From the NCBI GenBank assembly GCA_963593765.1, contig CAVBBU010000035.1, positions 1 to 17,329 on the forward strand: a stretch of 17,329 bases of DNA, given 5' to 3'. The notes below the pieces were generated by a model that did no database searches, had not been told where the DNA came from, and saw only the letters and a list, made by a program, of their open reading frames with translations. The stretch comes from CAVBBU01 sp963593765 (lineage in GTDB: Bacteria > Bacillota > Clostridia > Lachnospirales > Lachnospiraceae). Made by a program: the position numbers and the translations under genes. Shown here piece by piece: positions 1 through 7,843 of the stretch (position 1 is the first letter of the stretch; each line of letters opens with the position of its first letter).

Positions 1-761
1 GATATATGCATGCAGCTATTAAACTTACATTTCCCAAGATAGGGCTTAAACTCAGTAAAATAATTTTTTAGCTCATCTGCAGAGCAGTCATCGATATCTA
101 TAGCAGTAAAGCCCGGTGTATCGCAAATATATGTTTTATCACCAGCTACAAAAAACTCAGAATGTCTTGTTGTATGTCTGCCTCTGTCTATCTTTTTACT
201 GATAGTATTTGTCTTGATATCAAGTCCGGGGCAGATAGCATTTGTAATAGATGATTTACCAACGCCGGACGGACCTGCAAGCACAACGCTCTTTCCCTTG
301 ATAAGCTCCTTTAATTTATCTATGCCATTATTATTATAGCTAGATACCTCTAAGACCTTATAACCAGCACTTTGGTAAATGTCAACATATTCCCTAAGCT
401 TATCCTCATATCCCAAATCGGTTTTGTTAAATGCTATCGAAACAGGTATATCTATCTGCGAAAGCTGCAGCAGGTATTTATCAAGAAGATAAAGTGCAGG
501 CTCCGGCTTTGCTATAGCTAGAATAATTATTATCATATCTACATTAGCTACAGCTGGTCTAAGAAGCTCATTTTTCCTATCATAAATATTTGTAATACTG
601 CCCTCGCTATCTCCCTCATCCGGCACAAAGTCAACTTTATCTCCAACAAGCGGCTTAACAGATAGCTTTCTAAAAAGTCCTTTAGCCTTACAGGTATATA
701 TACTTCCCTCTGCTGCTATATAGTAAAAGCCTGCTATTCCCTTTATAATTTTTCCAGTCAT
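1..761 (-). CDS. rsgA: RsgA, ribosome small-subunit-dependent GTPase A (3' end beyond window)
   Basis: Circularly permuted GTPase that acts late in 30S subunit maturation. I translated 253 codons from the ATG at 761, and the frame runs off the window at base 1. The N-terminal OB-fold begins MTGKIIKGIAGFYYI. The G motifs appear in the permuted order typical of the family: G4 NKTD at residues 112-115, then the P-loop GPSGVGKS at 163-170, then G3 DTPG at 214-217. The C-terminal zinc-binding region starts with C245, C250 and H252 just before the edge. The start has no visible Shine-Dalgarno. It lies 5 nt after the TAG that would end a full-length prkC frame, which suggests translational coupling. 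In Bacillus subtilis the orthologue (CpgA/YloQ) is a reported PrkC substrate, which fits its place beside the kinase. The assignment is firm; only the end is missing. Confidence 0.96.
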   Translation of the reverse strand, partial: MTGKIIKGIAGFYYIAAEGSIYTCKAKGLFRKLSVKPLVGDKVDFVPDEGDSEGSITNIYDRKNELLRPAVANVDMIIIILAIAKPEPALYLLDKYLLQLSQIDIPVSIAFNKTDLGYEDKLREYVDIYQSAGYKVLEVSSYNNNGIDKLKELIKGKSVVLAGPSGVGKSSITNAICPGLDIKTNTISKKIDRGRHTTRHSEFFVAGDKTYICDTPGFTAIDIDDCSADELKNYFTEFKPYLGKCKFNSCMHI

Positions 762-766
762 AGGCA

Positions 767-946
767 CTAATCCATAGGGAAGAATTCTACTGTATAGCTT
801 TTAAGTACAGTTTGAGTATCATTTTGAACGACCTCGACCTGTCCTTGGTCTACTCCGTATGCTCCCTCTATATTCTTAAATCTTATAGGAAGTATGGTAT
901 CTCCTGTTACAGTTCTTGGCTCCATAAGCGTAGTATATTTTGTACT
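767..946 (-). pseudogene. Cut-off C-terminal continuation of prkC, in frame after TGA
   Basis: Directly after the TGA that ends prkC, the same frame stays open for 59 codons to a TAG at 767-769. The product would begin STKYTTLMEPRTVTGD and end SYTVEFFPMD. It has the alternating polar/hydrophobic pattern of beta strands, and it completes the domain that prkC starts with YVASIDTSYN and breaks off in LRQVVN. Read through, the kinase would be 698 residues. Without it there is a 185-base gap before rsgA in an operon where genes otherwise nearly touch. No separate start with a ribosome binding site is evident; the only ATG near the beginning (LMEPR) has none. The simplest reading is a nonsense mutation or sequencing error, for example GGA to TGA. 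I recall similar domains at the ends of related Lachnospiraceae kinases, but that is memory, not a search. Confidence 0.7.
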
Positions 947-2863
947 TCAATTTACTACCTGTCTTAATCTGACCATAATAGCAATGCTGGTATTTGCAGA
1001 GCCAGGTCCTATAAGGTCTGAAATATTATAGGAGGTGTCGATGCTGGCAACATAGGTCTTTGTATGTGCAGAGGTTGTAGCCTCTACTCCCGAGCTGACA
1101 ACATAGTCCACACTGCTTCCTTCTGCAAGCTTGCTGCCTTGCTCTACAGCCTGTGATATTATATTGCCCTTTTCAACTGTATCGCTATGCTCTGTGCTAG
1201 CCTTACCAGGAACTAAGCCTACATCAGTAAGCATACCTATAGCTATCTCCTCGGTCTGCCCCTTTATATCAGGAACAGTAACCATAGTAGTTTCTGCTCC
1301 ATCACTAACAACTATAGTAACAGTCTCACCCTTTGCAGCCTTATCAGGTGAAAAGCTGATTATGTGATCCTTTTCTACAGTATCACTAAACTCATGCTTA
1401 GTAGAATCAACTACAAAGCCCTGTGCCTCAAGTATGCTTGTAGCAGTTTTAACATCCATATCGGCTATATTAAGTGAATTAATATCTATCTTGTCTGAGC
1501 CAAGACTTACTATAACATTTACCTTAGAATATTTTGATGTAATCTCATCTGCCTTAGGCTCCTGCGATATTATATTGCCCTCGCTTATGGTATCACTGTG
1601 CTCGCTGCCGCTTATCTGTATCTGAAGATTATTTTCCTTAAGCAGTCCCTCTGCAAGCTCCTCATTCATATCAACTATATTCGGAACCTTAACCTGTGTA
1701 TCATCAAGTCCTGTTTCTTCAAGTACAGTTTCTGATTCTGTAGTCTTATTATCTGACTTAAATACTCCTAATGTCTTTGAAACAACAAGGAAGGCTACTA
1801 TAGCTATAACTAAAGCAACAACTATTCCTATTGCAGAAAAAAGCTTATCAAATTTCTTCTCATCATCGTCTATATCATGCGGCGTGCTAACAGGCTTTGG
1901 CTTTTTATTAGTTTGAGCCTGCACCTTTGACTGCCTTTCCTTTGCAGTATTAATAATCATCAGGTCTTCCTTAGAGATCGGTCTTGTGCTTCCCTGATTT
2001 TCTCTAACAAATGAAGGCGGCTCCTTTTCCGGATGCATATAAGCACTATTAAGATCCCTAGCAAGAGTTTTCATAGACTGGTAACGCATGTTAGGATCCT
2101 TATTAGTACACTTAAGTATAATTTTTTCAAGCGACCTAGGTATATCATTTCTATAGGTGCTAGGCGGTGTTATATTTTCCTCTACCTGAGCCAGAAGTAC
2201 GGCTACGGTTGTATCTCCCTCAAACGGAAGTCTTCCTGTAACCATCTCGTATATAGTTATACCAAGTGAATATATGTCGCTTCTTTCATCTACAGTAGCA
2301 CCCTTTGCCTGCTCCGGTGATATATAATGCGCAGAGCCTATAGCCTGATTTTCAAGTGATATAGTATGCTCTGTAACAACGCTTGCTATTCCAAAGTCTG
2401 CTATCTTAACCTTTCCTGTATCCTTAGAGATAATCATATTTTGAGGCTTTATATCTCTGTGGATTATATGTCTTTCATGTGCATACTCTAAGCCGTCGGC
2501 AACCTGTATAGCTATGCCTATAGACTCCTGTATGCTAAGTCTTCCCTCTTTTAGAATACGGTTCTTAACAGTACAGCCCTCTACAAGCTCCATAACTATA
2601 TAGTGGTAATTGCCGTCATCGATTACATCATATACGCTTACTATATTAGGATGTCCGACTAGTCCTGCTGCCGACTGTGCTTCCTTTCTAAATCTAAGTA
2701 CTATTTCACTGTCATGGCAGAACTCTTCCTTAAGTATCTTAATAGCAACAGGTCTATGAAGTATATGGCATTGTGCCTTATATACATCTGCCATACCGCC
2801 TGTACCTATCTTTTGAATTATCTCATATCTATTTTGCAGAAAATCTCCAGCTCTTAATTCCAT
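947..2863 (-). CDS. prkC: PASTA-domain serine/threonine protein kinase (PrkC/Stk family), probably C-terminally truncated
   Basis: Membrane-anchored Hanks-type kinase that couples extracellular peptidoglycan fragments to cytoplasmic phosphorylation. The 638-residue product has the glycine loop GTGGMADV at 20-27, the ATP lysine K42, the catalytic loop HRDIKPQN at 135-142 (D137), DFG at 156-158 and SPE at 182-184. A basic/acidic juxtamembrane stretch (about 280-340) precedes one membrane helix (about 344-365). Three extracellular PASTA repeats follow (about 391-456, 458-524 and 527-594). A further C-terminal domain starts near 600 and is cut off by TGA after LRQVVN. The start is decided by an AAGGAGGTGAT site placed inside the end of prpC, one base upstream of this gene. 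Pairing with a PP2C phosphatase is typical of the family. Known targets elsewhere include wall-synthesis and translation proteins. The kinase and PASTA parts look intact, so signalling may survive the truncation. Confidence 0.93.
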   Translation of the reverse strand: MELRAGDFLQNRYEIIQKIGTGGMADVYKAQCHILHRPVAIKILKEEFCHDSEIVLRFRKEAQSAAGLVGHPNIVSVYDVIDDGNYHYIVMELVEGCTVKNRILKEGRLSIQESIGIAIQVADGLEYAHERHIIHRDIKPQNMIISKDTGKVKIADFGIASVVTEHTISLENQAIGSAHYISPEQAKGATVDERSDIYSLGITIYEMVTGRLPFEGDTTVAVLLAQVEENITPPSTYRNDIPRSLEKIILKCTNKDPNMRYQSMKTLARDLNSAYMHPEKEPPSFVRENQGSTRPISKEDLMIINTAKERQSKVQAQTNKKPKPVSTPHDIDDDEKKFDKLFSAIGIVVALVIAIVAFLVVSKTLGVFKSDNKTTESETVLEETGLDDTQVKVPNIVDMNEELAEGLLKENNLQIQISGSEHSDTISEGNIISQEPKADEITSKYSKVNVIVSLGSDKIDINSLNIADMDVKTATSILEAQGFVVDSTKHEFSDTVEKDHIISFSPDKAAKGETVTIVVSDGAETTMVTVPDIKGQTEEIAIGMLTDVGLVPGKASTEHSDTVEKGNIISQAVEQGSKLAEGSSVDYVVSSGVEATTSAHTKTYVASIDTSYNISDLIGPGSANTSIAIMVRLRQVVN

Positions 2864-2864
2864 A

Positions 2865-3611
2865 CTAGATCACCTCCTTATCAAAGGGATCTACTAATAT
2901 AAGTGAAATATTATCCTTGCCGCCATTTTTCTTAGCAAGCTCAATTAATTCAGTCGCACTTTTATTTATATCTGTGCTTTCCTTTAAAATGTTTGCTATA
3001 TCTAAGTCCTCCACCATATTAGATAAGCCATCACTGCAAAGAAGAACAAGATCTCCAAATTCTATCTTGCTATCAAAAACATCCGGAATAACCTTGCTTT
3101 CTATACCTATGGCTCTTGTAATCTTATTTTTATTTTCCTTATATTCCTTACTGCCCTTAACCATAGCTCCAAGAAGAACCATCTCCTCGACATAGCTGTG
3201 ATCCTTAGAAATCTGAATAAGGCTCTCGCCATCCTTTTTATAAAGATACAGCCTGCTATCGCCTACATTAATCGTATAAAGTATAGAATTTTCTATATAA
3301 GCCGCAACCAAGGTAGTTCCCATGCCCTTGTAGGAATCATCGGAAACTGATTTGTTATAAAGCTTAATATTAGCTTTAGCTATACTATCAAGTAAGATTT
3401 TAGCAGGGCTGCCTGATTTTATATCTGAAATAGACTTGATAATGATGTCGACTGCCTCCTTAGATGCGTAGTCGCCAGCATTTTCCCCGCCCATTCCATC
3501 TGCTACCATAAATAGATTAGGAAGCTTGCCTAGCTTACTTGGCAGGCAGAATATAGTATCTTGATTTGTCTGTCTGATGCACCCAGTATCAGTTAGTGCA
3601 ACCGCTTTCAT
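2865..3611 (-). CDS. prpC: PP2C-family serine/threonine phosphatase (Stp/PrpC)
   Basis: Metal-dependent soluble phosphatase that reverses the action of the adjacent PASTA kinase. Its 248 residues match the usual size of the family. The metal-binding aspartates are visible in order: VADGMGG at 36-42 (D38), VGDSR at 116-120 (D118), SDGL at 193-196 (D194) and GGKDNIS at 230-236 (D233). There is no signal peptide or membrane helix. The ATG at 3611 is preceded by a purine-rich GAGAGGAGAGAG site. The TAG stop is one base before the prkC ATG, and the last codons (Asp-Lys-Glu-Val-Ile) also form the prkC ribosome binding site, so the two genes are likely translated as a coupled pair. The gap to rlmN upstream is 37 bases. 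Confidence 0.95.
   Translation of the reverse strand: MKAVALTDTGCIRQTNQDTIFCLPSKLGKLPNLFMVADGMGGENAGDYASKEAVDIIIKSISDIKSGSPAKILLDSIAKANIKLYNKSVSDDSYKGMGTTLVAAYIENSILYTINVGDSRLYLYKKDGESLIQISKDHSYVEEMVLLGAMVKGSKEYKENKNKITRAIGIESKVIPDVFDSKIEFGDLVLLCSDGLSNMVEDLDIANILKESTDINKSATELIELAKKNGGKDNISLILVDPFDKEVI
2869..2879 (-). promoter_or_regulatory. Strong ribosome binding site of prkC inside the end of prpC
   Basis: The minus strand reads AAGGAGGTGAT, near-perfect complementarity to the 16S rRNA 3' end. It lies 9 nt before the prkC ATG at 2863 (counted from AGGAGG) and entirely within the last codons of prpC. It fixes the prkC start and suggests the kinase is translated strongly relative to the phosphatase. 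Confidence 0.85.
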
Positions 3612-3648
3612 AAACTCTCTCCTCTCAATTAAAACCCTTTTGGGGATT

Positions 3649-4683
3649 TTAGCTTAATTCATTAAGCATATGACGCCTTAGCTGTCCGCAGGCACCATCT
3701 ATATCTCGTCCTAATTCTCTCCTTATAGTAGCATTAATTCCATTTTTTTCAAGAAATTTGTTAAATGCTACCGCCTTTGGCATAGCTGTTTGCTTAAAGC
3801 TACGCTCCTTTATAGGATTAATAGGAATAAGATTAACATGTCCCTTAGTATCCTTTATAACGCTTACTAATTCCTTCGCATCATCTAGGCTATCATTAAC
3901 CCCGGCTATAAGGCTATACTCAAAGGTTATTCGCCTTCCTGTCTTATTATAATAATATATACATGCCTTTATAATCTCGGCTATAGAATACTTATTTGCT
4001 ATAGGCATAATCTCACGCCTTCTTGTATCATTCGAAGCATGAAGTGAAATAGCAAGTGTAATCTGAAGCCCAAGGTCTGCAAGCTTATATATATTGGGGA
4101 CAATGCCGCAGGTAGATACAGTAATATTTCTTTGACTTATATTTAGTCCGTTTTCATCGCTTATAATATGCAAAAAGTCTATAACATTGTCAAAATTATC
4201 TAACGGCTCGCCAGAACCCATAATTACTACATGCGATATTCTATCGCCTATGTCTAGCTGAGTTTTATATATCTGATCGAGCATTTCTGACGGAGTAAGA
4301 CACCTAACCATTCCATCTATAGTAGATGCACAAAATTTGCAGCCCATCCTGCAGCCAACCTGTGAGGATATGCATATGCTGTTTCCAAACTTATATCGCA
4401 TAAGCACTGTTTCTATAGAATTGCCATCTGCTAAGGTATATAGGTATTTTCTGGTTCCGTCTATAGCCGACTCCTGAACTACTGCTTTTGTAAGACTCGT
4501 AATATAACATTCCTCTTTTAGCTTATTCCTTAGCGAAAGCGAAATATTAGTCATATCATCAAAGCTATAAACCAGTCTTTTGTGAAGCCATTCGTATATC
4601 TGCTTTGCTCTGTATGCACTCTCGCCAAGCTCTGTAATATATTCCTTTAACTTATCAAGGCTATAGGACTTAATATCTATCAT
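3649..4683 (-). CDS. rlmN: RlmN, 23S rRNA (A2503-C2)/tRNA (A37-C2) radical SAM methyltransferase
   Basis: Methylates C2 of adenosine 2503 in 23S rRNA, and A37 of some tRNAs in characterised members. The 344 residues match the family. The radical-SAM cluster motif CxxxCxxC is CRMGCKFC, with C111, C115 and C118. The two further conserved cysteines are present: C104 in SICISSQVGC, and C332 in GACGQLRRH, the residue methylated during catalysis in the E. coli enzyme. The SAM-contacting GEPLDN motif lies at 158-163. Presence of C332 and the ACGQLR context favours RlmN (or its close relative Cfr) over other radical-SAM proteins; the housekeeping operon argues for RlmN. The gene starts 11 nt after rsmB with no clear Shine-Dalgarno, so coupling to rsmB translation is likely. 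Confidence 0.95.
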   Translation of the reverse strand: MIDIKSYSLDKLKEYITELGESAYRAKQIYEWLHKRLVYSFDDMTNISLSLRNKLKEECYITSLTKAVVQESAIDGTRKYLYTLADGNSIETVLMRYKFGNSICISSQVGCRMGCKFCASTIDGMVRCLTPSEMLDQIYKTQLDIGDRISHVVIMGSGEPLDNFDNVIDFLHIISDENGLNISQRNITVSTCGIVPNIYKLADLGLQITLAISLHASNDTRRREIMPIANKYSIAEIIKACIYYYNKTGRRITFEYSLIAGVNDSLDDAKELVSVIKDTKGHVNLIPINPIKERSFKQTAMPKAVAFNKFLEKNGINATIRRELGRDIDGACGQLRRHMLNELS

Positions 4684-4694
4684 GTCTGATTAAA

Positions 4695-6032
4695 TTACCC
4701 CATTTTAGTAAATGCTGATATAAAAAAGCCATCTCCATTTGTATTTTGCGGAAGCAGCGTTGTATATCCATTTCTTTCTGTTCCTGTTTTATATATCTCA
4801 GGTATATATAAGGAAATATCAAATGGCTTGTAAGAATAATTTTCAAGTATATATTCCCTTGCGGCTTCATTTTCCTCTTTATTAAGTGTGCATGTGCTGT
4901 ATATTAGCCTGCCGCCATTTTTAACATACCGAGCTGCTTGGTCAATGATATCTCTTTGAAGCTTTACCAAATCACTTAAAGACTCCTCTTTTAGCCTATG
5001 CTTTATATCAGGCTTTGAGCCTATAACTCCAAGACCTGAGCAAGGAACATCTGCTATAACTATATCAAAGCTATCCTTAAAGGCTTCATTAAGCTTAGTT
5101 GCATCAAGTGCAAGCACTGATGAATTTTCAAAGCCACATCTTGATATATTATCCCTAATAAGCTCACACTTATCACTTGATATATCACATGAGGTAACAA
5201 AGCCAGATCCAGCAAGTATATCCAGTGCATGCAGGCTTTTTCCTCCGGGAGCTGCACATATATCAAGAATTTTATCATCCTTTGATATATTCGCACAGCG
5301 GCAAACAAAGCTGGCGCTTATATCCTGAACAGTTATATATCCCTTTTTAAATGCCGAAAGTTCTTTTATGCTGTCAATTCCGCTTATAAAAAGTATATCG
5401 TCAAACCCTTCTGCTGTACTTATACTTTTACATTCCTTTTCTATTAAATGAATCGCATCAGCCGGATTAATTTTAGATTTATTAATCCTAATACATAGCG
5501 GTCTTAGCTCTAAAAAGGCTTTTAGTATATCCCTTGATATATCCTCTCCATAGTCCTTTATAAAAAGCTTAGTTATCCACTCCGGCATAGAATATTTTGT
5601 ACTAAGAGTATCAAAGCTTATACTCTCCTTGCCCCTACAAATTCCTCTAAGCACTCCATTGACATATCCACTAAGACCTCTAAGTCCTCTTTTAACAGTA
5701 AGCTTAACTGCCTCATCACATACAGCACTATCCGGAACTCTATCCATATATAGTATCTGGTAGATAGACATTCGAAGTATATTTTTAATAACAGGCTTTA
5801 GCTTAGTTACCTTTGTTTTAGAAAAGCAATCTATTATATAATCCTCCTGTACCATATATTCTATAGTGCCATGTATAAGCCTAACTATAAATGCCTTATC
5901 GCTTTTTATAATATATGAATACTTATCAAGTACGGCATTAATTGCAATATGTGAAAAGCACTCTCCGCTTGTAATAAGCATAATGGCATCTAGGGCTATG
6001 GCTCTTGGATTATAGCTTTTAGTACTAGTCAT
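4695..6032 (-). CDS. rsmB: RsmB, 16S rRNA (cytosine-967-C5)-methyltransferase
   Basis: SAM-dependent m5C methyltransferase of 16S rRNA. The N-terminal third is a NusB-like RNA-binding domain containing the segment RVPDSAVCDEAVKLTV. The C-terminal Rossmann domain carries motif I LDICAAPGGKS (262-272 in the longer numbering used here), the conserved VPCSG cysteine C337 and the nucleophile motif YSTCT with C387. I chose the ATG at 6032 (445 residues) over a TTG at 6050 (451 residues). The ATG has AAAGGA about 7 nt upstream, while the TTG has no site, and the residues gained are not family-like. The ATG overlaps the yugP TAG by 8 bases, a typical coupled junction. Cysteine and SAM motifs are all intact. 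Confidence 0.95.
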   Translation of the reverse strand: MTSTKSYNPRAIALDAIMLITSGECFSHIAINAVLDKYSYIIKSDKAFIVRLIHGTIEYMVQEDYIIDCFSKTKVTKLKPVIKNILRMSIYQILYMDRVPDSAVCDEAVKLTVKRGLRGLSGYVNGVLRGICRGKESISFDTLSTKYSMPEWITKLFIKDYGEDISRDILKAFLELRPLCIRINKSKINPADAIHLIEKECKSISTAEGFDDILFISGIDSIKELSAFKKGYITVQDISASFVCRCANISKDDKILDICAAPGGKSLHALDILAGSGFVTSCDISSDKCELIRDNISRCGFENSSVLALDATKLNEAFKDSFDIVIADVPCSGLGVIGSKPDIKHRLKEESLSDLVKLQRDIIDQAARYVKNGGRLIYSTCTLNKEENEAAREYILENYSYKPFDISLYIPEIYKTGTERNGYTTLLPQNTNGDGFFISAFTKMG

Positions 6033-6759
6033 TGTTATTCCTTTTTCCAAAGAGCGTTACAAGTCTTAGAAGCTGTAATAGGGATGCGGCTGCGGCTGCA
6101 ACATAGGTCATAGCGGCTGCCTTTAGTACCTTTCTGCTAGATGCCTCTTCTTTGCTATCCATAATTCCTGTACTAACTAGCTGCTCAAGTGCTCTCTTAG
6201 ATGCATTAAATTCAACAGGAAGCGTAACAAGCTGAAATACAACAGCAAAGCTAAAAAGAAGTATTCCCAGCTGAATAAATGTATATCCCATGCTTCCCAT
6301 AAGTATACCAAAAATAATCATAGGCCATGAAAGCGTTGATGCTATATTAACAACAGGGACTAAGGTCGCTCTCATTCGAAGCGGTGTATATCCAAGGTTA
6401 TCCTGAATAGCATGACCACATTCATGTGCTGCTACTCCAAGTGCTGCTACTGATGTAGAGCCATATATAGGTGCTGAAAGATTAACTGTTTTTTTTCTAG
6501 GATCATAGTGGTCTGTAAGCTGACCGCTAACTGGCTTTACGGTAACGTCATATATGCCATTTGCCTCAAGTATTCTTTGTGCAACCTGTGCTCCTGTTAG
6601 TCCGGAAGCTGACGGCACTGTAGAATACATTCGAAATGTCGACTGCATCTTCGCAGATGCGATTAGTGTTATAAAAACTCCGATTAAAACCAAAATATAG
6701 CTTGGGTCATAGCCGTAATAAAATCCGTAGTTAAATCCATATGCAAGTATAAAATCCAT
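6025..6759 (-). CDS. yugP: YugP-type membrane zinc metallopeptidase
   Basis: Integral-membrane protein of the neutral zinc metallopeptidase family named after B. subtilis YugP; its substrate is not known to me. The 244 residues contain HECGH at 112-116 (two zinc histidines and the catalytic glutamate) within GVAAHECGHAIQ. A further glutamate, E183 in LPVEFNAS, is a plausible third ligand. Hydrophobic segments lie at about 20-36, 130-152, 156-180 and 213-235. The Gly/Tyr-rich N-terminus YGFNYGFYYGYD is common in this family. The ATG at 6759 has AGGAG at 5 nt. The TAG stop overlaps the rsmB start. This gene often sits between fmt and rsmB in Clostridia, as I recall. Confidence 0.9.
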   Translation of the reverse strand: MDFILAYGFNYGFYYGYDPSYILVLIGVFITLIASAKMQSTFRMYSTVPSASGLTGAQVAQRILEANGIYDVTVKPVSGQLTDHYDPRKKTVNLSAPIYGSTSVAALGVAAHECGHAIQDNLGYTPLRMRATLVPVVNIASTLSWPMIIFGILMGSMGYTFIQLGILLFSFAVVFQLVTLPVEFNASKRALEQLVSTGIMDSKEEASSRKVLKAAAMTYVAAAAASLLQLLRLVTLFGKRNNND

Positions 6760-6904
6760 AATTTCTCCTAAGTTTAATTATATTATATTTCAGAGCGTTT
6801 CTGCTTAATTAAGGAAATGTCCTGCTTCGAGTAATTCTCAGCCTGCGGCATATCGCAAAACGGCATCTTACACTTTACCGCAGCGTACTCCTTGCGAAGC
6901 GCTT
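6760..6904 (-). other. 145-base gap between fmt and yugP with a compositionally odd short open frame
   Basis: On the minus strand, one frame starts inside the end of fmt and is open from about 6930 to a TAA near 6780, about 50 codons. It reads KALRKEYAAVKCKMPFCDMP in its centre. It uses GCG, CGC, CCG and TCG codons that are rare in the neighbours. No ATG with a ribosome binding site opens it, so it may be a gene remnant or a chance frame in a GC-richer insert. Near the yugP end a TATAAT box (6782-6787) lies 22 nt before the yugP ATG, but no good -35 element accompanies it. I see no strong terminator here. Confidence 0.35.
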
Positions 6905-7840
6905 TTATAAAGCAGAAAGCCTCTCTCCAATTTGTATCTCATATCCACGAAGAAAATCTGCCGTAGACATTCTCTTCTTACCCTCAAGCTGAAGTGATGT
7001 AATTACAAGTATTCCAGAGCCTGTTATCACATGTAAGCCTTCCTTATCTATATTGAAAATCGTGCCTACATCACCCTCACACCTATCATCCTCTACCTTA
7101 GCACTCCAAAGCTTTAAATGCCTTCCATGTATATATGTAAATGCAGCCGGCCATGGCGAATATGCTCTTATCTTTCTTTCTATAACGTCAGCACCTTCAG
7201 ACCAGTTGATAAGTCCCATTTCCTTTTTTAGCATAGATGCATAATGTGTTGTGGCATCTCCCTGAGGTCTTCTTGTTATTTTTCCAGCCTCTAGCTTTTC
7301 TAGTGTATCAACTATTGCTTTTCCGCCAAGCTCTGCCAACCTTTCAAACAGACTTCCACCGGTTTCATCTTCCGCTATCTCTAGCTTATATTGCTCTAGT
7401 ATATCTCCTGTATCTAGTCCGCTATCCATAAGCATAGTAGTTATGCCTGTTTCCTTTTTTCCATCTATAATAGCCCACTGTATAGGTGCAGCTCCTCTAT
7501 ATTCAGGAAGAAGTGATGCATGTATATTAATACAGCCATGCTTTGGAATATTAAGTATATTATCCGGAAGAAGCTTTCCATATGCTACTACTACAAATAC
7601 GTCTGCATTAAGCTCTTTAAGCTTTTCCTCTATATCAGGCTCCTTAAGAGATTTTGGAGTTATAACATCAATTCCAAGCCTAAGTGCCTCCTCTTTAACA
7701 GGAGTAAAGCTAGTTTGTCCTCCTCTTCCTCGAGCCTTATCCTCACCTGTTACAGCAAGTGATATATTATGCCCAGCATTATATAGGGCTTTAAGAGGCT
7801 CAACTGCAAAGTCCGGAGTACCCATAAAAACTATATTCAT
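6905..7840 (-). CDS. fmt: Methionyl-tRNA formyltransferase
   Basis: Transfers a formyl group from 10-formyl-THF to the amino group of initiator Met-tRNA. The 311 residues match the family. It opens with the nucleotide-fold segment MNIVFMGTPDFA, has the tRNA-contacting loop KARGRGGQTSFTPVK, and the catalytic motif NIHASLLPEYRGAAPIQ with N105 and H107. The catalytic aspartate D143 follows in GLDTGDIL. A C-terminal OB-like tRNA-binding domain follows. The ATG at 7840 is 3 nt after def, with GGAG about 8 nt upstream. Def removes the same formyl group after translation starts, and fhs upstream makes the formyl donor. Confidence 0.97.
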   Translation of the reverse strand: MNIVFMGTPDFAVEPLKALYNAGHNISLAVTGEDKARGRGGQTSFTPVKEEALRLGIDVITPKSLKEPDIEEKLKELNADVFVVVAYGKLLPDNILNIPKHGCINIHASLLPEYRGAAPIQWAIIDGKKETGITTMLMDSGLDTGDILEQYKLEIAEDETGGSLFERLAELGGKAIVDTLEKLEAGKITRRPQGDATTHYASMLKKEMGLINWSEGADVIERKIRAYSPWPAAFTYIHGRHLKLWSAKVEDDRCEGDVGTIFNIDKEGLHVITGSGILVITSLQLEGKKRMSTADFLRGYEIQIGERLSAL

Positions 7841-7843
7841 ATA

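Noticed and set aside
947..949. TGA as selenocysteine or as Trp/Gly in an altered genetic code
   Set aside because: Only one in-frame TGA occurs among about 5000 codons, TGG serves as Trp, and no hairpin typical of a selenocysteine signal was evident just downstream; a point mutation or sequence error is simpler.
3631..3650. Small hairpin after rlmN (AAAACCC with GGGGATTTT)
   Set aside because: Short stem with a bulge and only four T bases, overlapping the rlmN stop within an operon; too weak to call a terminator.
6033..6050. TTG start giving rsmB six extra residues
   Set aside because: The ATG at 6032 has a good ribosome binding site and the usual overlap with yugP; the TTG has none.
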